A DNA stretch of 14,393 nucleotides from CAYMDD01 sp964409675 (GTDB lineage Bacteria; Pseudomonadota; Alphaproteobacteria; Rickettsiales; SXRF01), in contig CAYPEF010000056.1 in the NCBI GenBank assembly GCA_964409675.1, positions 1 through 14,393 of the forward strand, in the 5' to 3' direction. Below, in pieces: positions 7,836-13,664 of this stretch. Each line of letters begins with the position of its first letter. The first letter of the stretch is position 1. The notes beneath the pieces are model-generated. The model was not told the origin of the DNA and made no database searches. It saw nothing but the letters and a program-made list of their open reading frames with translations. The translations under genes were made by a program, and so were the position numbers.

Positions 7836-8183
7836 ATGAAAAAGCTTCTTCTCGCTACCGCCCTCACCGCCGCTTTCGCGACCTCCGCTTTCGCCGCCGA
7901 TGAGATGAAGAAAGAATTCGCGCCCGCATCCTCCGCCACCGCGAATCCCGCCAATGCGCCGGTTGCCGCCAAAGCCGCTCCCGCCGCTTCCGACAAGCTG
8001 GACGACAAGGCACCGTCCGCCGGCAAAATCACCTACACACTGAAAGATGGCACCACCAAGGTGGACGTGGATAACGGCACCGCCTGGGTCAACGGCAAGC
8101 CCGCACCCGAAGGCATCCACTACACCCAGGATGGCAAGACCCTGACCGTGGGCAAAGCCGGCAAGGTTGAATCGGTGAAGTAA
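7836..8183 (+). CDS. Small exported protein of unknown function (115 aa)
   Basis: Residues 1-20 are a classic Sec signal peptide (MKKLLLATALTAAFATSAFA) with an AFA|AD cleavage site, so the mature protein of 95 aa should be periplasmic or secreted. Residues 21-62 are an Ala/Pro/Lys-rich, probably unstructured linker. Residues 63-115 form a compact block with alternating hydrophobic and polar residues (ITYTLKDGTTKVDVDNG, then WVNGKPAPEGIHYTQDGKTL), suggesting a small beta-sheet fold. I do not recognise the family. A ribosome binding site (TAAGGA) lies about 8 nt before the ATG. The gene has its own promoter and terminator, so it is probably monocistronic. It has no Cys and no lipobox. Confidence 0.82.
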   Translation: MKKLLLATALTAAFATSAFAADEMKKEFAPASSATANPANAPVAAKAAPAASDKLDDKAPSAGKITYTLKDGTTKVDVDNGTAWVNGKPAPEGIHYTQDGKTLTVGKAGKVESVK

Positions 8184-8201
8184 TTACCGGTTGATAATGC
8201 G

Positions 8202-8230
8202 AAAAGGCGGCAGGAAACTGCCGCCTTTTT
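8202..8230. terminator. Bidirectional intrinsic terminator
   Basis: A perfect 8-bp stem, GGCGGCAG (8206-8213) and CTGCCGCC (8218-8225), closes a GAAA tetraloop and is flanked by AAAA and TTTTT. It follows the exported-protein gene by 22 bp and faces the convergent toxin gene, whose stop lies 8 bp beyond, so it can serve both. Confidence 0.9.
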
Positions 8231-8237
8231 ATTTAGA

Positions 8238-8519
8238 CTACGCCTCTGACCATTTTTGTTTGCCGTGCAGGATGCGCAGGATTTGCACATCATCATTCAC
8301 CACCCGGTATATGATGATATAAGGCGTACCGGCAATCACCAATTCCCGCGCGCCATGTACTTCACCCGCGCGCCCTATTTCAGGATGGCGCAGCAGGTTG
8401 AGGGATGCGGCTTCGATGATAGTGCCGATTCGTTCAGCAACCCCGGGATTTTCACGGCGTATGTAATCGCGCACGCGGTATAAATCAGCTACCGCACGCT
8501 TTTGCCATAGGAGCTGCAT
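8238..8519 (-). CDS. Type II toxin, RelE/ParE family
   Basis: A 93-aa protein of the RelE/ParE fold, which covers gyrase-targeting ParE and ribosome-dependent mRNA-cleaving RelE toxins. Visible family features are the N-terminal helical stretch KRAVADLYRVRDYI (7-20), the central beta strands around GARELVIAGTPYIIIYRV (56-73) and the C-terminal RILHGKQKW (82-90). The last is the usual R-x-L-H-x-x-x-x-W end of this family. The start at 8519 lies 3 bp after the antitoxin stop, with no clear ribosome binding site, so translation is probably coupled to the antitoxin. Pairing with a ribbon-helix-helix antitoxin fits the ParE branch. Whether it poisons gyrase or the ribosome cannot be told from the sequence. 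Confidence 0.9.
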   Translation of the reverse strand: MQLLWQKRAVADLYRVRDYIRRENPGVAERIGTIIEAASLNLLRHPEIGRAGEVHGARELVIAGTPYIIIYRVVNDDVQILRILHGKQKWSEA

Positions 8520-8522
8520 GGC

Positions 8523-8762
8523 TTAGGGTTTTGTCTTGAACGCGGCAAATGCCGTCTGCACTTCTTCCGGGGCAGCGAACTCACCGGCATCGGCTCCCGC
8601 AATCGCGAGGCGGATTTGCTCGGCGTGCCATGCTTTTATCTCAAGATACCGCTCCACCGCTTCATTGATGACATAGGAACGGTCCCGGTCCATGGACGCA
8701 GCAACCCGGTCAAGGCTTTTCAGTTTTTGCTCATCCATGCGAAAAGTGACGGGTTTGCTCAT
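8523..8762 (-). CDS. Ribbon-helix-helix antitoxin (CopG/ParD-like)
   Basis: A 79-aa protein. Residues 4-40 show the ribbon-helix-helix pattern: the strand VTFRMDEQ, helix 1 LKSLDRVAASM, then DRDRSYVINEAVERYL. This is typical of dimeric antitoxins that bind their own promoter through the N-terminal strand and neutralise the toxin with the C-terminal half. The ORF can be extended 18 codons upstream, but the start at 8762 is chosen because AAGGG lies 8 nt before it and the RHH domain begins directly after. The extension would also run into the -10 box. It is first in the operon with the toxin gene 3 bp downstream, the usual order for autoregulated modules. Confidence 0.9.
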   Translation of the reverse strand: MSKPVTFRMDEQKLKSLDRVAASMDRDRSYVINEAVERYLEIKAWHAEQIRLAIAGADAGEFAAPEEVQTAFAAFKTKP

Positions 8763-8787
8763 GGTAATGCCCTTTTTGTATGACATC

Positions 8788-8818
8788 ATAATACAATGTA
8801 TTTTATTATCATACAATG
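8788..8818 (-). promoter_or_regulatory. Toxin-antitoxin promoter with repeated operator octamer
   Basis: On the minus strand, TTGTAT (8811-8816), a 17-bp spacer and TATTAT (8788-8793) form a near-consensus promoter. The octamer CATTGTAT occurs twice in direct orientation, at 8811-8818 (over the -35) and 8791-8798 (touching the -10), 20 bp apart. That is where an autoregulatory ribbon-helix-helix dimer would be expected to bind. Confidence 0.65.
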
Positions 8819-8852
8819 GCTAATTTTTGCGGTGATTTTCTGTATTAAATCC

Positions 8853-8881
8853 TTGAATAATCCGTTTTTACCTTCTATATA
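8853..8881 (+). promoter_or_regulatory. rpsB promoter
   Basis: TTGAAT (8853-8858), a 17-bp spacer and TATATA (8876-8881). Transcription would start near 8888, giving a leader of about 140 nt before rpsB. Confidence 0.65.
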
Positions 8882-8888
8882 GCCGCTT

Positions 8889-9001
8889 CCGGTCCTAAAA
8901 AGGCCGGATATTTCACACGCAAGGGTTTGGCAAGTATCGCGGTGCGGTGGTTGGCCTTCCGGTGCCGGGGAGTTCCCTGTGTCACGCATCCCTTGCGGAG
9001 G
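8889..9001 (+). promoter_or_regulatory. Structured rpsB mRNA leader (candidate S2 autoregulatory element)
   Basis: The leader can form a 5' hairpin, CCGG-T-CCT and AGG-CCGG around AAAA (8889-8907). It can also form a long-range 8-bp perfect stem, CGCAAGGG (8918-8925) with CCCTTGCG (8990-8997), enclosing a GC-rich multibranch region. The stem ends at a GGAGG (8997-9001) that lies 26 nt before the ATG, too far to act as an ordinary ribosome binding site. Autogenous control of rpsB by S2 through the leader is known in E. coli; its operation here is inference. Confidence 0.5.
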
Positions 9002-9027
9002 ATCAACCGGAAAACAATAGGTATTTT

Positions 9028-9927
9028 ATGTCTGCATTACCCCAATTCTCCATGCGCGAGCTGATCGAAGCCGGCGTGCATTTCGGCCACAAAACCAAGC
9101 GCTGGAACCCGCGCATGGCGCCTTATCTCTTCGGCGTGCGCAACGATATTCATATCATCGACCTCGGCAAGACCGTGCCGATGCTGCACCAGGCCCTCGG
9201 CGCGGTGAAAACCGCCATGGCGGGGCACGGACGCCTGCTGTTCGTCGGCACCACGCGCCAGGCGCAGGACCCGGTGGCGGAAGCCGCCAAGCGCTGCGGC
9301 CAGTATTACATCAATCAGCGCTGGCTGGGCGGATTGCTCACCAACTGGAAAACCATCCAGGTCTCCATCCGCACCCTGCGCACGCTGGAAGAACAGCTTG
9401 GCCAGCCGAACATCGGCTTCACCAAGAAAGAACTGCTCACCATGACCCGCGAGCGCGACAAGCTCGAAGCTTCGCTCGGCGGCATCAAGGACATGGGCGG
9501 TCTGCCGGACATGCTGTTCATTATTGATACCAATAAGGAAGACCTTGCCATCAAGGAAGCCCAGAAGCTCGGCATCCCCATCGTCGCCATCGTCGATAGC
9601 AATGCGTCGCTCGACGGCATCAGCTATCCCATCCCGGGCAATGACGACTCCACCCGCGCGCTGAAGCTCTATTGCCAGCTGGTGGCGGACGCGGCGCTGG
9701 CCGGGCTGCAGCAGAGCATGGTCTCCTCGGGCCGTGATCTGGGCGAAGCCGAAGTGCCGGAAGACATGCTGGCCTCCGAAGGCGCGGACGCTCCCGCCGA
9801 AGCGTCTGAAGAAAACAATAAGCGCCAGAGCCGCGGCGGCAAGAAATCCGGCCCGGCCCCGCGCAAGGCCCCCGTCGTCACCGTGAAGAAGACCCCAGGC
9901 AAGAAAAAAGCCGAAGGCGAGGAATAG
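9028..9927 (+). CDS. rpsB: 30S ribosomal protein S2
   Basis: Small-subunit protein S2 of 299 aa, clearly longer than the roughly 240 aa of E. coli. The core is unmistakable: MRELIEAGVHFGHKTKRWNP near the N-terminus, YINQRWLGGLLTNW, and GIPIVAIVDSNASLDGISYP followed by the PGNDDSTRA segment. The last roughly 69 residues (231-299) are an acidic then Lys/Arg/Pro-rich tail, probably disordered; such tails occur in other alphaproteobacteria. The ORF continues 27 codons upstream in frame, but that part is the structured leader, and MSALPQFSMRELIEAG is the normal S2 N-terminus. The ribosome binding site is weak (TAGG, about 6 nt before the ATG), consistent with regulated translation. It is followed by a palindromic repeat and tsf, the conserved partner order. 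Confidence 0.97.
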   Translation: MSALPQFSMRELIEAGVHFGHKTKRWNPRMAPYLFGVRNDIHIIDLGKTVPMLHQALGAVKTAMAGHGRLLFVGTTRQAQDPVAEAAKRCGQYYINQRWLGGLLTNWKTIQVSIRTLRTLEEQLGQPNIGFTKKELLTMTRERDKLEASLGGIKDMGGLPDMLFIIDTNKEDLAIKEAQKLGIPIVAIVDSNASLDGISYPIPGNDDSTRALKLYCQLVADAALAGLQQSMVSSGRDLGEAEVPEDMLASEGADAPAEASEENNKRQSRGGKKSGPAPRKAPVVTVKKTPGKKKAEGEE

Positions 9928-9934
9928 TTTTTCG

Positions 9935-10013
9935 CGTCATTGCAAGCGGAGCGAAGCAATCCAGCTATCCCTGTGTGGAGATATGGATTGCTTCGCTTAA
10001 GCTCGCAATGACG
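9935..10013. repeat. Palindromic dispersed repeat (CGTCATTGC type) between rpsB and tsf
   Basis: The left arm (9935-9963) and right arm (9984-10013) are inverted copies differing by three mismatches and one inserted base, around a 20-nt centre. The arms begin CGTCATTGC and contain GCGAAGCAATCCA, a dispersed element seen in many proteobacteria. It starts 8 bp after the rpsB stop. Transcribed, it would form a hairpin with a roughly 28-bp stem. There is no U-tract, so it is not a standard terminator. Downstream, TATATATATTGACT at 10025-10038 looks promoter-like, but no correctly spaced pair of boxes was found. Confidence 0.85.
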
Positions 10014-10064
10014 GCTATCCGCCCTATATATATTGACTGAACGATTTTACCTGATGAGGACATT

Positions 10065-10994
10065 ATGACCACCGCCTCCCCCGCCAATATCAAGCAGCTG
10101 CGCGAAACCACCGGCGCCGGCATGCTGGACTGCAAGAAAGCTCTGGAAGAAAACAATGGCAACATGGACGCCGCCGTGGATTGGCTGCGCAAGAAAGGCC
10201 TTGCCGCCGCCGCCAAGAAATCCGGCCGCGTGGCCGCCGAGGGTGTGGTCGCCGTGTCAGTGGAAGGGCTGAAGGGCGCGATGATCGAGCTGAACTCGGA
10301 AACCGACTTCGTGGCGCGCAACGAATTATTCCAGCAGATCGCCCGCACCGTGGCGGAAGTCGCCGTGCGCAATGACCTTGACGATATCGAGGAACTGAAA
10401 AAGCACGCCTATCCCGGCTCGGGCCGCAGCGTAGTGGACGAAGTGGCGAATGCCGTTGGCGTGATCGGCGAGAATATTTCGCTCCGCCGCGTGGCTATGC
10501 TCGGCGTGACGCATGGTATCGTTGCCAGCTATATCCATAACACCGTGGTGCCTGGCATGGGCAAGATCGGCATCCTCGTCGGCGTGGAATCGAACGGCGA
10601 CAAGGCGAAGCTGGAAGCGCTCGGCAAACAGATTGCCATGCATATCGCCGCCGCCCGCCCCGAGGCGCTTTCCACCGAGCAGGTGGACGCGGAAAAGCTC
10701 GCTCGCGAGCGCGCCGTGTTCAAGGACCAGGCGCTGGCTTCGGGCAAGCCCGAAAACGTGATCGAGAAAATGGTCGAAGGCCGCGTGCGCAAGTACTACG
10801 AGGAAGTGGTGCTGCTGGAGCAGGTGTTCGTGGTGGACGGCAAGACCAAAGTGTCCGACGTGGTGGCGCAGGCCGCCAAGGAAATCGGCGCACCGGTCAA
10901 GATCACCGGCTTTATCCGCTACACGCTCGGCGAAGGCATCGAGAAGCAGCAGAGCGACTTTGCCGCCGAAGTGGCTGCAGCGGCGGGCGCATAA
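10065..10994 (+). CDS. tsf: Translation elongation factor Ts
   Basis: Guanine nucleotide exchange factor that recycles EF-Tu from its GDP form, acting in the cytoplasm. At 309 aa it is near the usual length. The N-terminal UBA-like domain is clear (IKQLRETTGAGMLDCKKALE and the DAAVDWLRKKG that follows, about 9-45). The signature TDFVARN is at 80-86 within IELNSETDFVARNELFQ. The start at 10065 is supported by GAGGA about 5 nt upstream. The rpsB-tsf order is conserved across bacteria; here a 79-bp palindromic repeat fills most of the 137-bp gap between them. The zinc-finger-like gene begins 9 bp after its stop and is probably co-transcribed. Confidence 0.97.
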   Translation: MTTASPANIKQLRETTGAGMLDCKKALEENNGNMDAAVDWLRKKGLAAAAKKSGRVAAEGVVAVSVEGLKGAMIELNSETDFVARNELFQQIARTVAEVAVRNDLDDIEELKKHAYPGSGRSVVDEVANAVGVIGENISLRRVAMLGVTHGIVASYIHNTVVPGMGKIGILVGVESNGDKAKLEALGKQIAMHIAAARPEALSTEQVDAEKLARERAVFKDQALASGKPENVIEKMVEGRVRKYYEEVVLLEQVFVVDGKTKVSDVVAQAAKEIGAPVKITGFIRYTLGEGIEKQQSDFAAEVAAAAGA

Positions 10995-11003
10995 GCCTTT
11001 CGT

Positions 11004-11408
11004 ATGGGCGTTCCTTCGAATGTTCTGTGCTGTTTGTGCGGTGAGAACATCCCGAAAGGCCCCGATCTGTGCTCGGTGAATTTTCATTACTTCACCGAGC
11101 TGAAACTGAACGACAAAGGCACGGCCTTTAAATGGTTCTTCCAGCAGGGCGGCGCGCACGGCTCCTGCTGGGAGGATCATGTCGCCCAATATGCATCCGC
11201 GCCGGAATGCTGCCCGGTCTGCGACAAGGCGTTTACCGCGGCGGAGAAAAAATCCCCGCCGAATAAACTCTTCAAAATCGCCCTTTATCGCTACCGCAAA
11301 AAAGGCGCGGAGGCGGTGATCGCCCTGCATGCGAAATGCTTTCGTGATATCAAATGGAAGCAGTTTCCCTTCATGCCGCCGACCGATTTTTCTGAACTCG
11401 GCGATTAG
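11004..11408 (+). CDS. Small Cys/His-rich protein with two zinc-finger-like repeats
   Basis: A 134-aa cytoplasmic-looking protein I cannot assign to a family. It holds two similar metal-site patterns: C9-x2-C12 with H52-x2-C55, and C70-x2-C73 with H109-x2-C112. Both have the order CxxC, 35-39 residues, HxxC, which suits treble-clef-like zinc binding with two sites. Extra Cys at 10, 23 and 69 could also take part. The rest is rich in aromatic and Lys residues, as in nucleic-acid or ribosome binders, but that is inference. It starts 9 bp after tsf with no good ribosome binding site, so translation is probably coupled to tsf. A weak terminator follows. Confidence 0.75.
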   Translation: MGVPSNVLCCLCGENIPKGPDLCSVNFHYFTELKLNDKGTAFKWFFQQGGAHGSCWEDHVAQYASAPECCPVCDKAFTAAEKKSPPNKLFKIALYRYRKKGAEAVIALHAKCFRDIKWKQFPFMPPTDFSELGD

Positions 11409-11411
11409 CCG

Positions 11412-11435
11412 GTGCGCTGATTTAGCACTCTTTTT
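11412..11435 (+). terminator. Weak terminator candidate after the zinc-finger-like gene
   Basis: GTGC and GCAC (11412-11415 and 11425-11428) close a short stem, followed by TCTTTTT. The stem is only about 4-5 bp, so termination is probably partial. Confidence 0.35.
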
Positions 11436-11447
11436 CTATATCCCCGC

Positions 11448-11475
11448 TTGAGCGGATGGCGGGATGGTCTATGAT
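11448..11475 (+). promoter_or_regulatory. Candidate promoter of the DUF2333 gene
   Basis: TTGAGC (11448-11453), 16 bp and TATGAT (11470-11475). Transcription would start near 11482, with a leader of about 31 nt carrying the CAGGAG ribosome binding site at 11498-11503. Confidence 0.55.
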
Positions 11476-11512
11476 GCGCATAACCACGCTTCCTACTCAG
11501 GAGATTCATGCC

Positions 11513-12460
11513 ATGCGCCTTGATTTTATCCGCTCCCTTCGCTTTCCTTCGCGTGCAGCATGGAAGACGCTTGGTATTATCCTTCTGCTGCTGATGCTGG
11601 TTTATTACCCGCTTGGCACCCTCTTCATTACCCGTATCGACGATAACACCGAGCTGCCGCTTGGCGCGTTCGACATTCCCGGCGGCAGCCATGCCGTGGC
11701 CACTGCGCAGGCGCTGGTGGACCGGGAGGTGAACCAGCATCACTGGACGCCCAACGATCCGTTGTTTTATCCCACCGGCATGATGGTGCGCATGCCCGCC
11801 TACCAGCGCGGCATCATCTCGGCGGTGGCGCGCTTTACCATTGAGCTGGCCGATCAGATCGGCCGCACGCGCGGCACCAGCCAGATCGACCCGGAGGTGC
11901 AAAACGCCATCGGCCATTTCAACTATTCGCCGACCGTGTGGTTTTACGATACCTCCATTTCCTACCTGCCCACCCCTTCCTCGGAGACGCAGTACCGCGC
12001 GGGCATTAAATCGCTCAACAACTATAATGCCCGGCTTGCCAGCGGCCAGACGGCGCTGGATATGCGCGCCGATAACCTCATGGCCACCATCGAGCGCATC
12101 GCCGCCGATATCGGCTCCTCCTCGGCGGCGCTGGATGCGCATGTGCAGGACCGCGGAGCGCTTTCATTATGGGATTCAGCGGAACTGTATTATTTCACCA
12201 AGGGAAAAATGGCCGCCTATTATTACCTGCTGAAAGGCATGCGCGAGGATTTCAAGGCGGTGATCGGCGAAAAGGAGCTCGGCAAGGCCTATGACCAGAT
12301 GCTCTACAGCCTGGAAGAAGGCATGGTGCTGCGCCCGTACCTGGTATTCAACGCCGCGCCGGACACCATGCTGATGCCAAGCCACCTCGCCGCGCAGGGC
12401 TTCTACCTGATGCGCGCGCGGACGCAGATGTACGAGGTGGCAAATATTTTGTTGAAGTAA
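11513..12460 (+). CDS. DUF2333 family membrane-anchored protein
   Basis: A 315-aa protein with a single N-terminal transmembrane helix (about 18-38, with the LLLLMLV core) after a short basic stretch, so most of the chain should lie in the periplasm. The NQHHWTPNDPLFYPTGMM and MPAYQRG segments (74-100) match my memory of the DUF2333 family (Pfam PF10095), which has no established role. The C-terminal half is helical and rich in Tyr. The ORF can be extended 19 codons upstream; the start at 11513 is chosen because CAGGAG lies 9 nt before it and the promoter would otherwise fall inside the coding region. It sits between tsf and pyrH and converges on a small opposite-strand ORF with a 3-bp gap between stops. 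Confidence 0.82.
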   Translation: MRLDFIRSLRFPSRAAWKTLGIILLLLMLVYYPLGTLFITRIDDNTELPLGAFDIPGGSHAVATAQALVDREVNQHHWTPNDPLFYPTGMMVRMPAYQRGIISAVARFTIELADQIGRTRGTSQIDPEVQNAIGHFNYSPTVWFYDTSISYLPTPSSETQYRAGIKSLNNYNARLASGQTALDMRADNLMATIERIAADIGSSSAALDAHVQDRGALSLWDSAELYYFTKGKMAAYYYLLKGMREDFKAVIGEKELGKAYDQMLYSLEEGMVLRPYLVFNAAPDTMLMPSHLAAQGFYLMRARTQMYEVANILLK

Positions 12461-12463
12461 CGC

Positions 12464-12772
12464 TTAGCTGCGAGTCCAAGCCGCATTCTTGCCAGCACCC
12501 GTTGTTACAGCTTGCGTTGCTGGGCCTACCGGCTCTTGTTCTTTATGAAGTGGATATGGTTTTACAGTATACCCTTTTTCCACCAGCAGCGCCTGATCGC
12601 CTACATCTACCGTTACGCCTGGCAGGTATTCTTTAATATCATTGACTTTGGCGCTTGTGATACCGATAGCATTCAAATATTCCGCAAAATTTTCCGCCTG
12701 TTCTATGGTGGTGGATGCATGCGTTAACTTATCTCCACGCGGGGAAACATAAAATACATTGAGTGAACTCAT
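12464..12772 (-). CDS. Hypothetical small protein (102 aa)
   Basis: Not recognised. The reading frame is free of stops and somewhat AT-richer than its neighbours. The protein starts MSSLNVFYVSPRGDKLTHAS, followed by a helix with Glu/Ala/Asn (AENFAEYLNAIG), then VNDIKEYLPGVTVDVGDQAL and VEKGYTVKPYPL. The tail of about 25 residues is Gly/Thr/Ala-rich and probably disordered. An alpha-beta fold with no membrane segment is likely. A start four codons earlier (12784) is possible; 12772 is chosen because GGA lies about 7 nt before it. The gene is antiparallel to the surrounding block, its stop lies 3 bp from the DUF2333 stop, and its upstream region is shared with pyrH. It could be a real accessory gene or a chance ORF; the first is somewhat favoured by the plausible protein composition. 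Confidence 0.55.
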   Translation of the reverse strand: MSSLNVFYVSPRGDKLTHASTTIEQAENFAEYLNAIGITSAKVNDIKEYLPGVTVDVGDQALLVEKGYTVKPYPLHKEQEPVGPATQAVTTGAGKNAAWTRS

Positions 12773-12808
12773 TATTATATCCATCTAATTGAAGTAAGGG
12801 ATTATGCG

Positions 12809-12827
12809 AATGCTTTTTAAAAGCATT
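12809..12827. promoter_or_regulatory. 19-bp palindrome upstream of pyrH
   Basis: AATGCTTTT, one T, then AAAAGCATT: a perfect 9-bp inverted repeat with a single central base. That is too tight for a hairpin loop and more like a protein-binding site. It lies in the spacer between the divergent 102-aa gene and pyrH, 25 bp before the candidate pyrH -35 box. Confidence 0.5.
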
Positions 12828-12851
12828 ACATCACCTTTATGCGCAACCCCC

Positions 12852-12880
12852 TTGCCGTGACAACTATTTTATTCTATTAA
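12852..12880 (+). promoter_or_regulatory. pyrH promoter (possibly leaderless transcript)
   Basis: TTGCCG (12852-12857), a 17-bp spacer and TATTAA (12875-12880). The expected start of transcription, about 7 nt on, coincides with the pyrH ATG at 12887. Confidence 0.6.
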
Positions 12881-12886
12881 GCTCTC

Positions 12887-13636
12887 ATGTCACAGAAACC
12901 GACCCCCACCATCAAGGCCAAGCCGCGCTATAAGCGCGTGCTGCTCAAGCTCTCCGGCGAGGCGCTGATGGGCGACCAGCAGTTCGGGCTGGACCAGAAG
13001 GTGATCGAGCGCATCTGCGGCGATATCCGCGATGCGGTGGAGATGGGCGTGCAGGTCTGCCTGGTCACCGGCGGCGGCAATATCTACCGCGGCATGCAGG
13101 CGGCCGCCAAGGGCATGGAGCGCGCCAGCGCCGACTATATGGGCATGCTCGCCACCGTCTTTAATGCGCTCGCCGTGCAGAACACGCTGGAAGGCCTCGG
13201 CATTGATACACGCGTGCTTTCGGCTATCAACATGATGCAGGTGTGTGAGCCCTATATCCGCCGCCGGGCACTGCGGCATCTGGAGCGCGGGCGCGTGGTG
13301 ATTTTCGCCGCCGGCACCGGCAACCCCTTCTTCACCACCGACACTGCGGGGACGCTTCGTGCCGTGGAAATGGGCTGCAACGCCATCATGAAAGGCACGC
13401 AAGTGGACGGGGTCTATACCGCCGACCCGAAAAAAGACAAAAATGCGCAGCGTTACGATACGCTCACCTACCATGACGTACTGGTGAAAGACCTGAAAGT
13501 GATGGATGCATCCGCCATCAGCCTTGCGCGGGAAAATAACATCCCGATCATCGTATTTTCCATCCATAAGCCGGGTAATTTTGCCGATGTGCTGCGTGGC
13601 ACCGGCCAGCATACCGTGATTACCGACAAAGCCTGA
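12887..13636 (+). CDS. pyrH: UMP kinase
   Basis: Bacterial UMP kinase of the amino-acid-kinase fold, converting UMP and ATP to UDP and ADP in pyrimidine nucleotide synthesis; the family forms cytoplasmic hexamers. At 249 aa the length is typical. Motifs in order: KLSGEAL (21-27, phosphate binding), GGGNIYRG (62-69), ADYMGMLATV (82-91), GTGNPFFTTD (143-152, UMP and phosphate site) and KGTQVDGVYTADP (169-181, nucleotide site). The first roughly 14 residues are a polar extension. No ribosome binding site precedes the ATG, and a promoter ends 6 bp upstream, so the mRNA may be leaderless. frr follows after 28 bp, the conserved order. It has been separated from tsf by about 1.9 kb of inserted genes. 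Confidence 0.97.
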   Translation: MSQKPTPTIKAKPRYKRVLLKLSGEALMGDQQFGLDQKVIERICGDIRDAVEMGVQVCLVTGGGNIYRGMQAAAKGMERASADYMGMLATVFNALAVQNTLEGLGIDTRVLSAINMMQVCEPYIRRRALRHLERGRVVIFAAGTGNPFFTTDTAGTLRAVEMGCNAIMKGTQVDGVYTADPKKDKNAQRYDTLTYHDVLVKDLKVMDASAISLARENNIPIIVFSIHKPGNFADVLRGTGQHTVITDKA

Positions 13637-13664
13637 ATGTTCAACTTGCATAAAGTGTATTGCC

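Noticed and set aside
8947..9027. In-frame 27-codon N-terminal extension of S2
   Set aside because: It is made of the structured leader RNA, and the S2 family begins at the ATG at 9028.
10025..10062. TATATATATTGACT as a promoter for tsf
   Set aside because: TTGACT is a good -35 box but no -10 box lies at 16-18 bp, and TATATA has no matching -35 box upstream.
10326..11330. 334-aa minus-strand ORF across tsf and the zinc-finger-like gene
   Set aside because: It is antisense to an unmistakable EF-Ts and has His/Arg-rich shadow composition.
11405..12142. 245-aa minus-strand ORF over the DUF2333 gene
   Set aside because: It is Arg/Gly/His-rich shadow composition; the plus strand has a ribosome binding site, a promoter and a family match.
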